A stretch of 64,000 nt of DNA, from NCBI GenBank assembly GCA_964384215.1, contig CAYLLB010000016.1, positions 37,178 through 101,177 of the forward strand, in the 5' to 3' direction. Below the pieces are notes generated by a model that saw only the letters and a list, made by a program, of their open reading frames with translations, was not told where the DNA came from and ran no database searches. Positions 51,472-59,905 of this stretch are shown piece by piece; positions within the stretch are counted from its first letter, which is position 1; each line of letters begins with the position of its first letter. Both the position numbers and the translations under genes were made by a program. This stretch comes from JAJFUV01 sp964384215 (lineage in GTDB: Bacteria; Acidobacteriota; Terriglobia; Bryobacterales; Bryobacteraceae).

Positions 51472-51942
51472 GTGGAATGTCCAGCTAAAGCGCGGGAAAG
51501 TTCGCAGGTCCTGATCGACTACTGCGCCGGCACGCTGGATGTGGCTGCGGTGGCCGAGGTGGAGCGGCATCTGGAACAATGCCCGGCATGCCGCGAATTC
51601 TGCCAGACGCAGGCCATGGTCTGGTCGGCGCTGGACGATTGGAAGGCTGAACCGGTCTCGGCGAGCTTTGATGCGCGTCTCGGTGCGCGCCTCGATCAGA
51701 CGGGCCGGGCCGTCTGGTGGGCGTGCATCTGGCGTCCTGCCGTTCCACTTGCCGCCGCGGCCGTGGTGATTGCCGCCGTGCTGCTGTTGCGCGTTCCGGA
51801 AGGTAAGAACCCCGCCGTCGTGGTGAGGAAAGCCGACACGGTCGATATCGACCAGGTGGAAAAGACGCTGGACGATATCGATATGTTGAAGCAGCTGTAT
51901 CTGGCGCCTCCAGAGGCGGCTGCTGGAGCCGAGCAACTATGA
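51472..51942 (+). CDS. anti-sigma factor with zinc finger (zf-HC2)
   Basis: A 156-aa membrane protein. The N-terminus carries the zf-HC2 motif with His33, Cys37 and Cys40 (RHLEQCPACREFC), an anti-sigma domain binding zinc. One transmembrane helix lies at about 80-105 (LAAAAVVIAAVLLL). The C-terminal ~50 residues are polar and periplasmic. GTG is the start, with GGAG about nine nt upstream. It sits 12 bp after the sigma gene and 4 bp overlapping the DUF3106 gene, so it probably anchors the sigma factor to the membrane until a signal releases it. Confidence 0.85.
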   Translation: MECPAKARESSQVLIDYCAGTLDVAAVAEVERHLEQCPACREFCQTQAMVWSALDDWKAEPVSASFDARLGARLDQTGRAVWWACIWRPAVPLAAAAVVIAAVLLLRVPEGKNPAVVVRKADTVDIDQVEKTLDDIDMLKQLYLAPPEAAAGAEQL

Positions 51943-52436
51943 CCTTTGGTCCCAGATCGCTTACGTTACTGCTGCTGGCGGTGACGGCCAGGGGCCTGTT
52001 CGCCCAGCCCAGCCGGACTGGTGGACGGCATCGGGAACCGCTCCCGGCCATCGAGCGGCTGCTGGACATGTCTCCGGAAGATCGCGCCAAAGTGCTGGAG
52101 CGGCTGCCTCCGTGGCGCCGCAAGCGCCTGGAAGAGCGCCTGGAGCGGTTCCAGCAGCTCAGCCCGGAGCAGCGCGGGCGCCTCAGGGAACGCTACGAAG
52201 CTTTCCGCAAAATGCCTCCCGCCCAGCAGGAGGCGCTCCGGGGGCTGTCGCGGCGGTTGGCGGAGGTCTCTCCTCCCAGGCGGCTCCAGTTGCGCCGCCA
52301 GGCTTTTCGCTTGAGCAGAATGACGCCCGGCGAGCGGCAAACGCGCATGGCGAGCCCCTGGTTCGTGGAACGTTATAACCCTGCGGAGCGGGAATTGATC
52401 GCCGACATGGTGCGCATACTGCCGGGGATCAAGTAA
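51939..52436 (+). CDS. secreted DUF3106 protein, Arg/Glu-rich helical
   Basis: A 165-aa protein with a signal peptide (to about residue 23) and a very basic and acidic helical body. Repeats of MSPEDRAKVLERLPP, LSPEQRGRLRERY and MPPAQQEALRG recall DUF3106 and the metal-sensor LTxxQ family (CpxP/ZraP/CnrX). It would sit in the periplasm. Its start overlaps the anti-sigma stop by 4 bp, so it could be a signal-sensing partner of the sigma/anti-sigma pair; this is inferred from position and composition. It converges with the rhamnosidase gene 6 bp away. Confidence 0.75.
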   Translation: MTFGPRSLTLLLLAVTARGLFAQPSRTGGRHREPLPAIERLLDMSPEDRAKVLERLPPWRRKRLEERLERFQQLSPEQRGRLRERYEAFRKMPPAQQEALRGLSRRLAEVSPPRRLQLRRQAFRLSRMTPGERQTRMASPWFVERYNPAERELIADMVRILPGIK

Positions 52437-52442
52437 CGCTCC

Positions 52443-54845
52443 TCAGCGCTCCAGCAGCTTGCGTCCCGTGCGGTTTTCTACTGAGATGCGATAGTTCGCG
52501 GGCGAGTCGAGGTGATACATGACCTCGTCGCCCTCTCTCCACCAGCGCAAGGATAAGCCGCCGTCGGCGAGCGGAATGCGGCCTTCGCACCAGTTCAAGT
52601 CGGAACTCGGTATGCACAGCACGATCCGTTTGACCGCGGGATCCACGCTATAGATACCCAGCACGTCGCGGTACAGCACCTTCACCGCGTGCGACGCGAA
52701 GCCGTGATTGCAGCTCGCATAAGCTCCGTCATTCTCCCACAATGTTCCCGTGCGGTCCACCATGTAAAGCTGATAACCGACCGATTCGTCCAGGATCTGC
52801 TGCCCCAACCCGCGCCGCGAGAGCAACTCCAGGCGGAGCACGTTTCCGATGAAGGAATTGGCGGCGTGAATCTCCTTAAATGCGCCGGTCTTCTTGCGAT
52901 CCGGACCGAATCTGCGCTCGAGCTTTTGCCAGAGCGCGGCGTGCGTTTCCGGGGTGGCCACACCGAAGTAGAAGGCAAAGTACTGGCAGACTTCGCTGCG
53001 GTTGCGCGTGACCTCCAGGCGCCCCTCCTTGCGGACCGCGTTATCCACGAAGAATTCCCCGTCGAAGGACTGCTTGCGGATGACATCGCGAATGGAGGCG
53101 GCCTGCGCGCTCAGCTCAGGCTTGGCGTACATGCGGCCGGCTGCGTCGAGCGCGGCGGCGTAAAGCATGTTGCTCGGATAGTTCACGTCCTGGGTGAACT
53201 TGTTCGCTTCGGACCACTCGACGAAGACCCAGCGCTGCAGCTTCTCAAGTAGTCCGTCCTGGTTCCGGAACGGCTTGAAGTAATCGAACAGCGCCATCAC
53301 CTTGGGCTGTAGCGCGTCCACCATTTGCCGGTCGCCGGAACGCTCCAGGTACTCCTCGAGTTGGACCACGAACCAGAGCGACCAGTTGGGGATGAAATTG
53401 CCGTTGGGATGGTCCGCCGGATAGCACATAGGCAACATCCCCTTGGGCAAGGCGGCGAACTCTTTCGGCAGGAGGAAATTCTCCAGGAAATTGCGCTCGA
53501 CGGCGGTGTCTCCGCTGAGTAGCGGCGCGACTCGAGCCGTAAAGTAGCTGTCGCACAGCCAGCCGGCGCGCTCGCGCGAGGGGCAATCCATGAAGACGTC
53601 GAGCGCATTCTGCCTGAACGTTTCGCGCCCGGCTGCGAACAGCCGGTTCAGCCGGGCGTCGCTCGAAGCAAAGTGCGCGTCGTAGACCTGTGGGTTGGCA
53701 TAGTCTCTCAAGTAGATACGCGAAACGTCCGCGGCGCCTTCGGTGACCAGCATCTTCATGTAGCGCATGGTGTACGGTTCGAAGGATTCCACCTCGTAAG
53801 ACCCTGGTTGAAGGTCGTAGGTGACTGCGTTCACGCAGCCCAGCCGCCTGAAATTGACATCGCCGTCGCTGAGGATCTCGTCGAATACCATGTAAATGCG
53901 TGTGGGCGCGGTGCACTCGATGGTGGCGCCGAGAAAGCCGGTGAAGTTGGTGCCGAAGTCCACGATGCGATACGTGTTCCTGCCGAGGTGCAGTTTGCCG
54001 CTCCACTCGATAGGCGACTCTGCCGCGCCGCCCGCGTGCGAGCGGATCTTCTGAAGCTCGATCGACGGGATGATCTCGAGCTCTGCTTCCTTGTAGCCGG
54101 CGAGATTGGGTCCGATGTTTGTGAGCGCCCGATCGCGCCAGAACTTCGCCGGCGTGATGCCCGTTTCGAGTGTGCCTTCACCCACCTCGCGCCGTGCGGG
54201 CAGCAACTGGAAACGCGGGTAAGGCACGCCGCGCCGGAGCAGTTGACGCACCGGCTGCACCGCGAGCACTACTGAGTTAGTTCCCGGCTCGGTGCGCCAC
54301 GCGTTCCAGCCGGGCTTCAAGCGGTAAACTTCGGAAAACGGCCGCTGGAAACTGTAACGTTGGGCCTTCTGCACGCGCTCGGGGAGCACGCGAGCCACAA
54401 ACTTCGCGCCTCCGCCGCCCGTCGAGGCCAGCACCTTGCCGTTCGAGACGATCTCAGCCTGCAGGAATGAAGGCTGGTCCTGCGTGTAATAGCTGTTGAC
54501 GTTGTAGCCGGCGACCTCCACTGCGGCGATGTTCACACCATCTTTCAGCAGGTGAGTCACGTCCCACGCGTCGATGCGAAACCAACCGTAAGGGCCCCGT
54601 GCAGGCCCGTAGCCGGCAAACGTACCGTTCACGTAAAGCCTGTAAAGCGTGGACGCGGTGAGGCTGATGGTGACCTTCGCCTCACGGGGGGCGCGGAAAG
54701 CGGCCTGGAAACCGACCGTCAGGTTCATCTCTTTCTCGCGGCCTTTGGGCCAAACCGGCTTGGCCGATCGGAACGCCGCCGGCGCACCCGCGGCAAGGGC
54801 GGCGAACAATAGCGTCGACGACACGAATAGTGTGAGTTTGTGCAT
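52443..54845 (-). CDS. secreted alpha-L-rhamnosidase-like protein (GH78-type)
   Basis: An 800-aa protein with a signal peptide (to about residue 20). N-terminal beta domains (about 25-330) precede an alpha/alpha six-hairpin core. DCPSRERAGWLCDS holds Glu425 in the position of the GH78 general acid, though GWLCDS replaces the usual GWTGDA. TLWENDG holds Glu704, matching the general base of TTxWE. A C-terminal beta-sandwich closes the protein. The open frame extends upstream into kdgK, but the ATG at 54845 supplies the signal peptide. It likely cleaves terminal rhamnose or a similar sugar outside the cytoplasm. It is the last gene of the sugar-acid cluster. Confidence 0.8.
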   Translation of the reverse strand: MHKLTLFVSSTLLFAALAAGAPAAFRSAKPVWPKGREKEMNLTVGFQAAFRAPREAKVTISLTASTLYRLYVNGTFAGYGPARGPYGWFRIDAWDVTHLLKDGVNIAAVEVAGYNVNSYYTQDQPSFLQAEIVSNGKVLASTGGGGAKFVARVLPERVQKAQRYSFQRPFSEVYRLKPGWNAWRTEPGTNSVVLAVQPVRQLLRRGVPYPRFQLLPARREVGEGTLETGITPAKFWRDRALTNIGPNLAGYKEAELEIIPSIELQKIRSHAGGAAESPIEWSGKLHLGRNTYRIVDFGTNFTGFLGATIECTAPTRIYMVFDEILSDGDVNFRRLGCVNAVTYDLQPGSYEVESFEPYTMRYMKMLVTEGAADVSRIYLRDYANPQVYDAHFASSDARLNRLFAAGRETFRQNALDVFMDCPSRERAGWLCDSYFTARVAPLLSGDTAVERNFLENFLLPKEFAALPKGMLPMCYPADHPNGNFIPNWSLWFVVQLEEYLERSGDRQMVDALQPKVMALFDYFKPFRNQDGLLEKLQRWVFVEWSEANKFTQDVNYPSNMLYAAALDAAGRMYAKPELSAQAASIRDVIRKQSFDGEFFVDNAVRKEGRLEVTRNRSEVCQYFAFYFGVATPETHAALWQKLERRFGPDRKKTGAFKEIHAANSFIGNVLRLELLSRRGLGQQILDESVGYQLYMVDRTGTLWENDGAYASCNHGFASHAVKVLYRDVLGIYSVDPAVKRIVLCIPSSDLNWCEGRIPLADGGLSLRWWREGDEVMYHLDSPANYRISVENRTGRKLLER

Positions 54846-54856
54846 GATGATCGCTA

Positions 54857-55888
54857 TTACCGTTGTATACGCCCGGAGCCGCTGCCGCCAAGCAGTGCCA
54901 GCACCTCGGCCCGCGAAACGTGGTTGAAATCGCCGTGAATGGAGTGCTTCAGGCAGGACGCGGCCGCGGCGAATTCGACGGTCTCCTGGCAACTCATGCC
55001 GCTCAACAGACCGTAGATCAGGCCGCCGGAGAATGAGTCGCCGCCGCCCACGCGGTCCACAATCCAGATGCGGTACTTGCGACTGAGATAACACTGGCTG
55101 CCGTCGGAAAGCAGGCACGACCAGCCGTTTTCGGAAGCCGAGATGCTCTCGCGCAAGGTTGTTGCCACGTACTTGAAGCCGAACCGGCGGTGCAGTTCCC
55201 CGGCGACCTCCTTGTATCGCTCCGCGTCCAGCGATCCGGCGGCCACGTCCACGCCCTTGGCCTCGACGCCCAGCACGATGGCGGAGTCCTCCTCGTTTCC
55301 GATGAGGACATCCACGTACTGCATCAGCTCGGTCATGGTCCGGCGCGCTTTCTCGGGCGGCCACAGCTTGCGGCGATAGTTCAGGTCGCAACTCACCGTC
55401 AAGCCGTGCTTGCGGGCTGTTTGGCAGGCTTCCAGCGTGGTTGCCGCCATCGAGTCGCTCAGGGCCGGCGCCGTGCCGGACCAGTGAAACCAATGCTTGC
55501 CGACGAAGATTTCGTCCCAGTTGACCTGGCCCGGACTCAGTTGCGTGATCGAGCTGCCCGCGCGGTCGTAAATGACTTTCGAAGGGCGCTGAGAGGCTCC
55601 CGTTTCCAAGTAAAACGTCCCCAACCGCGGGCCGCGCCGGAGCACGTAATCCGTGTTCACGCCGAACTGGCGCACATAGTTGATGCAGGCCTGCCCGATT
55701 TCCGTGTCCGGCACCACCGAAACAACGAACGCGTCGAGGCCGAAGTTCGCGAGCGACACCGCGGCGTTGGCTTCCGCACCGGTGTAACCCACCTCGAACT
55801 CGCGGCTTTGCACAAACCGCTCATAGCGCTTGGTAGCCAGGCGCATCAACAACTCGCCGAAGAACACCGCCTTTTTCGATGTGTTCAT
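54857..55888 (-). CDS. kdgK: 2-keto-3-deoxygluconate kinase (PfkB family)
   Basis: A ribokinase-type sugar kinase of 343 aa. The N-terminus (KAVFFGELLMRL) and GYTGAEANAAVSLANFG are typical of KdgK; the PfkB catalytic signature GGGDSFSGGLIYGL carries Asp284, the catalytic base. It would phosphorylate 2-keto-3-deoxygluconate to KDPG, which the neighbouring aldolase cleaves. Spacing is 11 bp to the rhamnosidase and 16 bp to eda, so the set is likely one operon. Related fructokinases cannot be excluded, but the pairing with eda favours KdgK. Confidence 0.88.
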   Translation of the reverse strand: MNTSKKAVFFGELLMRLATKRYERFVQSREFEVGYTGAEANAAVSLANFGLDAFVVSVVPDTEIGQACINYVRQFGVNTDYVLRRGPRLGTFYLETGASQRPSKVIYDRAGSSITQLSPGQVNWDEIFVGKHWFHWSGTAPALSDSMAATTLEACQTARKHGLTVSCDLNYRRKLWPPEKARRTMTELMQYVDVLIGNEEDSAIVLGVEAKGVDVAAGSLDAERYKEVAGELHRRFGFKYVATTLRESISASENGWSCLLSDGSQCYLSRKYRIWIVDRVGGGDSFSGGLIYGLLSGMSCQETVEFAAAASCLKHSIHGDFNHVSRAEVLALLGGSGSGRIQR

Positions 55889-55904
55889 CCCGTCCTCTCT
55901 GTAC

Positions 55905-56558
55905 TCACTTCTTCTTGGCGGCCTGTACGAGGGCCAGGAAATCGGCGGCGTTCTTGGTGATGGTGGCGAAATCCCGGGCGGCGATCAGCGGCTTGCCGAC
56001 CAGTTCGCCGCCGACGCCAACGGCGCAGGCCCCGGCTTTGATGAACGCCGGAGCCGTTTCACGGTTGACCGCGCCAGTGGGCATGATCTCGATGTGCGGA
56101 AACGGTCCCTTGAGGTCCTTGAAGAACTGCGGGCCGCCGACGCCGGCGGGAAAGATCTTAACGACGTCCGCCCCCGCCTCCCAGGCGTTGAGCACTTCGG
56201 TGGGTGTCATGGCGCCCGGCATCACGGCCACGCTGTAACGCCTGCACAGTGCGACGACGTCGGGACGAAACACCGGCGAGACCACGTAGTTAGCCCCGGC
56301 GAGGATCGCCTGGCGCGCGGTCTCCGAGTCCAGCACCGTCCCCGCGCCGATGTACACGCCGTCGTGCTGAAGCGCCGCCGTGGCTCTTTCGATGACCGCG
56401 ATCGCGCCCGGCACCGTCATGGTGATTTCGATGAACTGAACGCCGCCCTGGCGGAGTGCCCGGCCGACGTCCACAAGATCCTCAGCCTTGTCGGCGCGGA
56501 TGACCGCCACAACCCCGGTATCCTTGAGCGCCTGCAGTGTCTGCTGCCTGTCTGCCAT
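55905..56558 (-). CDS. eda: KDPG/KHG aldolase (2-dehydro-3-deoxy-phosphogluconate aldolase)
   Basis: A class I aldolase of 217 aa cleaving KDPG to pyruvate and glyceraldehyde-3-phosphate. The Schiff-base lysine is Lys134 in DVVKIFPA and the acid/base residue is Glu44 in FIEITMTVP. GAGTVLDSE and the late GVGGELVG are conserved. GGAGGA, 7 nt before the ATG at 56558, decides the start over longer options. It is co-directional with kdgK downstream. An alternate activity on related 2-keto-3-deoxy sugar-acid phosphates is possible. Confidence 0.94.
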   Translation of the reverse strand: MADRQQTLQALKDTGVVAVIRADKAEDLVDVGRALRQGGVQFIEITMTVPGAIAVIERATAALQHDGVYIGAGTVLDSETARQAILAGANYVVSPVFRPDVVALCRRYSVAVMPGAMTPTEVLNAWEAGADVVKIFPAGVGGPQFFKDLKGPFPHIEIMPTGAVNRETAPAFIKAGACAVGVGGELVGKPLIAARDFATITKNAADFLALVQAAKKK

Positions 56559-56634
56559 GGAATTGTCCTCCAATCCACCGCATCCTTTGCTCGCGGCTAC
56601 GTGAAAGGCAGAATACTCAGACCGAACGTCAGAC

Positions 56635-57399
56635 TCAGCGTGGAACTTCGAGCGGCCACAACGAACCGGCGTTGAAGCCGCCGTCCACACTGAGTACGAC
56701 GCCGGTAACGAAGTCGCTGGCCGCGCTGGCCAGGAAGAACGCCGCGCCCAACAAATCATCCGGCGTGCCGAGCCGCGTGGCCGGCGTGCGCGCTTCCACC
56801 CATCCCCGCATGGCCGGGTTTTCCCAGAGCTTGCGGTTCAGGTCGGTGACAATGAAGCCAGGCGCGATGGCGTTCACCTGCACGTTATACGGGGCCCACT
56901 CGACAGCCAGCGCGCGTGTCATCGAACCAATGGCGCCCTTACTGGTGCCGTACGCCGAGACGCCCTGGACGCTTTGCGTGGTGTGCAGGCTGGCGACGTT
57001 CACGATCTTACCCGAGCGCTGTTTCACCATCACGCGGCCCGACGCGCTGGCCATGAAATAATTGCCGCGCACGTTCACCGCCATGATCTCGTCAAACTTG
57101 GCGGCGGGGAACGTTTCGGCGGCGTGCCGGTAGTTGATGCCCGCCACGTTGAACAACACGTCCAGGCGGCCATGCCGGGCCACGATGCCGGCTACGGTGC
57201 GCTCGATGGCGTCCTGATTGGTGACGTCGCAGACTTCGTATTCGAGGCCCGTGGCTTTGAGGGCGTGCTCGCTGCGCGCGCTCACCACCACCTTGGCTCC
57301 GGCTTCGTGAAACGCCAACGCGATGGTCCGGCCGATGCCGCGCGAACCGCCGCTGACGTGGACCACCTTGTCTTTGACAGAAAAGAGATCCGGGTTCAT
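56635..57399 (-). CDS. SDR-family oxidoreductase, KduD-like
   Basis: A short-chain dehydrogenase of 254 aa. The nucleotide motif GGSRGIG lies at about 17-23, the NVAG element at 84-87, and the catalytic Ser137, Tyr150 and Lys154 are in place. The PGFIVTDLN and C-terminal DFVTGVVLSVDGG segments fit the family. Similarity in motif layout to gluconate 5-dehydrogenase and KduD suggests reduction of a keto-sugar acid. The ATG at 57399 overlaps the stop of the zinc-type dehydrogenase by 4 bp; the longer frame has no support. It sits 76 bp upstream of eda. Confidence 0.9.
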   Translation of the reverse strand: MNPDLFSVKDKVVHVSGGSRGIGRTIALAFHEAGAKVVVSARSEHALKATGLEYEVCDVTNQDAIERTVAGIVARHGRLDVLFNVAGINYRHAAETFPAAKFDEIMAVNVRGNYFMASASGRVMVKQRSGKIVNVASLHTTQSVQGVSAYGTSKGAIGSMTRALAVEWAPYNVQVNAIAPGFIVTDLNRKLWENPAMRGWVEARTPATRLGTPDDLLGAAFFLASAASDFVTGVVLSVDGGFNAGSLWPLEVPR

Positions 57400-58394
57400 G
57401 TCGAAATCATAACCTTGATGGCCTTCTCCTTGCCGTCGATGAGACTGAGCAGCAGGGCGGGTGCCTCGTCGAGCGTCACGCGGTGAGTGATGATGTCGGT
57501 GAGCCGCAGCTTGCCTTCGGCGACCAGACGGATGGCCACGTCGAAGTTCGCATCGTAGAGTCGGCTGGTGGCCAGCGTCACGTCCTTCGAGAATGCCACC
57601 TTCAACGGATAGTTGATGTCGCCGGCGGGCACGCCGTAGACGACGATGCGGCCGCCGCGCACGCACGCGGCCAGCGCTTTGTTGACGGTGTCGTTGGTGC
57701 CGACGCCGTCGATCACCATGTCGAACTGTTTTTCCAGGCGGCCCGCCGGATATTCCTCGCGCACGTCGATAGCTTCATCCACGCCGAGCGAGCGGGCCAG
57801 AGCGAGACGTTCGGGTGAAATGTCGGTCACGACGACCTGTCCAGCGCCGAGGGTGCGCGCCACCTGGATCAGGACGAGGCCGATGTTGCCCGCGCCGAAC
57901 ACCAGCACGCGATCGCCGCCGCGGGGCTTCCCGAGTTGAAACGCGCGCACGGCCACCGCCACCGGCTCCACCATCGCGGCGGTCTCGAAGTCCATCGTGT
58001 CCGTCATGCGGCGCAGCATGTAGTCTTCGACTACCACCTCCTCGGCATAGGCGCCGTTACGCGACACCACGCCGAGCACCTCGGTCGAATCGCTGTGATG
58101 CACCTCGCCGCGCGCGAAAGCCTCCTCGTCGCGCCGGCACAGGATGGGATGGAGCAGTACGCGCTCCCCGGGTTGCCAGCCTTGTGCCGCCGATTCCAGG
58201 ATCTCGCCGCTGGCTTCATGTCCGACTACGATGGGAAACCGCGTGAACGGCAGCTTGCCGGCGATGCTTGAATAGTCCGAACCGCAGACGCCGACCTTGC
58301 GCACCCGCACGCGCACCTGTCCGCCCGCCAACTCGGGCCGCGGAAGATCGGTAAGGTGAAGCTCTTTGGGCGCGGTGAGCAGAATCGCTTTCAT
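57396..58394 (-). CDS. MDR-family (zinc-type) sugar-alcohol or sugar-acid dehydrogenase
   Basis: A medium-chain dehydrogenase of 332 aa. The catalytic zinc ligands fit Cys37 in VGVCGSD, His59 in GHEASGEI and Glu60. The Rossmann motif GAGNIGLVLIQ occurs in the middle. In the loop that normally holds four cysteines for structural zinc only Cys86 (PILCRRDE) remains, so the structural zinc is probably absent. Polyol or sugar-acid dehydrogenases such as galactonate or L-iditol dehydrogenases are closest in layout. It starts the sugar-acid cluster and is coupled to the SDR gene. Confidence 0.88.
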   Translation of the reverse strand: MKAILLTAPKELHLTDLPRPELAGGQVRVRVRKVGVCGSDYSSIAGKLPFTRFPIVVGHEASGEILESAAQGWQPGERVLLHPILCRRDEEAFARGEVHHSDSTEVLGVVSRNGAYAEEVVVEDYMLRRMTDTMDFETAAMVEPVAVAVRAFQLGKPRGGDRVLVFGAGNIGLVLIQVARTLGAGQVVVTDISPERLALARSLGVDEAIDVREEYPAGRLEKQFDMVIDGVGTNDTVNKALAACVRGGRIVVYGVPAGDINYPLKVAFSKDVTLATSRLYDANFDVAIRLVAEGKLRLTDIITHRVTLDEAPALLLSLIDGKEKAIKVMIST

Positions 58395-58444
58395 AGCCCC
58401 TCATGCCTCCACGGAAATATTAGCAGCTCGCGCTTTGCGGCCCG

Positions 58445-59173
58445 CTACGCCGCCGCTTTCGGTTTTCTTCGCTTGGCCGCGAACAGGCGGACGATGCGGC
58501 GCTGCAATTCCTTGAAGATCTGGTCGGGCGGCTTGCTTGCGTCGATCACCTCGAAACCGTACCGCTTCTCCATGCGGTCCAGGGAGCGAATCAAGCGGCT
58601 CTGGTAGCGGACGAAGCTCTCATACATGTCGCGGCCGAAGCGCATGTCCATGCCGCTTTCCCAGAAATCGAAGCTGCCGCGGCCGACCACGACGCGCGAA
58701 ACCAGATCCTTTACGTCGGCGCGCAGGTAGTAGACCGCGTGCGGAACTAGCGCAAAGCCGGAGACCTGCTCGATCCAGCGGCGGTCTTCGTTGCGCGCGG
58801 CGGCGCGGGCCATGATCGAAAAAATATACCGGTCGATCAGCACCACGAAGCCGGCGCGCAGAGCGGGGATAATCTCGTTTTCCAGGCGGTCGGCGAAATC
58901 GGTGGCGTAGTAAAGCGTCATTGTGATGGGGCCCAGCGTGTTGCCTTCCTTGGCCTGCTGGATACCCTTTCCGGCCAGCGCCGAGCGCGCCATGCCGCTG
59001 TCCAGCACGGCGTGGCCCTGCGCCTCCAGCCATGTGCGCAAGGCGGAGATTTGCGTTGTGCGGCCCACCGCGTCCGGCCCTTCGATGACGATGAGCTTGC
59101 CCTGCAGTTCGGCCGTGTCGACGCCCGGCAGCGGATCACCATAGAACTCAAGCGGACGCTTTGTCGGCACCAT
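58445..59173 (-). CDS. thymidylate kinase-like protein with Walker A lysine replaced
   Basis: A 242-aa P-loop protein of the thymidylate kinase family. The Walker A segment reads GPDAVGRTT (32-40), with Arg38 in the position of the usual lysine (the codon is CGC). LIDRYIFS fits the DR motif, and the later segment FDFWESGMDMRFGRDMYESF parallels the neighbour. The start at 59173 has a strong GGGAGG site, better than the in-frame ATG at 59203. It overlaps the neighbouring tmk gene by 26 bp. The altered lysine may reduce ATP binding or catalysis, so a regulatory or altered kinase role is possible; this is inference. Confidence 0.85.
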   Translation of the reverse strand: MVPTKRPLEFYGDPLPGVDTAELQGKLIVIEGPDAVGRTTQISALRTWLEAQGHAVLDSGMARSALAGKGIQQAKEGNTLGPITMTLYYATDFADRLENEIIPALRAGFVVLIDRYIFSIMARAAARNEDRRWIEQVSGFALVPHAVYYLRADVKDLVSRVVVGRGSFDFWESGMDMRFGRDMYESFVRYQSRLIRSLDRMEKRYGFEVIDASKPPDQIFKELQRRIVRLFAAKRRKPKAAA

Positions 59174-59870
59174 CGTCTCCCTCCCTGGTTCGCAAAACGC
59201 CACTGCGCAAGCTGTCGCCCAACTCGCGCAGCACGATTTCCCGCATCTCGCGCTGCTGCTGTTCGATGCTGCCGGTGGCGTCGATCACGTGGAAGCCCAT
59301 CTCGGCGGCCATCGACTCGTACTCCTCCAGGATGCGTCCCTGGAACAACCGGAAGCTTTCTTCGATGTTCCGGCTCAGGCCCAGGTCCATGCCTGCTTCG
59401 TAGTACTTGATCTCGGCTCGCCCGCCCAGGATGCGGCCCAGGGCCACGTCCAGAGGCACGCGGAAATAGAACGCCAGGTTCGGCCGCACGGCGAAGCGGT
59501 AGAGGTTCCGCACCCAGCGGCGGCTGACGCCGCGGACGGTATCGCGCGCGAAGGCGGTGTACGCGTAACGGTCGGCGCACACCAAGGCGCCCGCCTTGAG
59601 CATTGGAGTGATGTAACGCTCCAGGCGGTCGGCGAAATCGGTGGCGTGAATCAAGCTGAATGTAGTGGGAGTGAACATCTGCTTCTTCTTGCCGCGCCGC
59701 GTGGTTTCTCGGACCAGAGGCGAGGAGTTCCACTCGCTGAACGCGACGGCGATACCCTGCGCCCGCAGCCAGTGGCTCAGAAGCGAGAGTTGGGTGGATT
59801 TCCCAGATCCGTCGATGCCCTCCACGATGATCAGCTTGCCCTTGTAACGGTTAGGGGCGAGTATTGACAT
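59148..59870 (-). CDS. tmk: thymidylate kinase
   Basis: A 240-aa dTMP kinase-like protein with canonical Walker A GIDGSGKST (18-26, Lys24), ADRYAYTAFARD (DRY-type motif) and a lid region with GGRAEIKYYEAGMD. It would make dTDP from dTMP. It is the upstream member of a tandem with the Walker-A variant, and the shared YYEAGMD/FWESGMD segment indicates a common ancestor. The gene is divergent from ppx with 35 bp between starts. The 240-aa length is longer than typical Tmk (about 210). Confidence 0.88.
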   Translation of the reverse strand: MSILAPNRYKGKLIIVEGIDGSGKSTQLSLLSHWLRAQGIAVAFSEWNSSPLVRETTRRGKKKQMFTPTTFSLIHATDFADRLERYITPMLKAGALVCADRYAYTAFARDTVRGVSRRWVRNLYRFAVRPNLAFYFRVPLDVALGRILGGRAEIKYYEAGMDLGLSRNIEESFRLFQGRILEEYESMAAEMGFHVIDATGSIEQQQREMREIVLRELGDSLRSGVLRTREGDDGADKASA

Positions 59871-59905
59871 AGAGTTAGCGATCCCGCAGGGCTTATTATA
59901 GCCCT

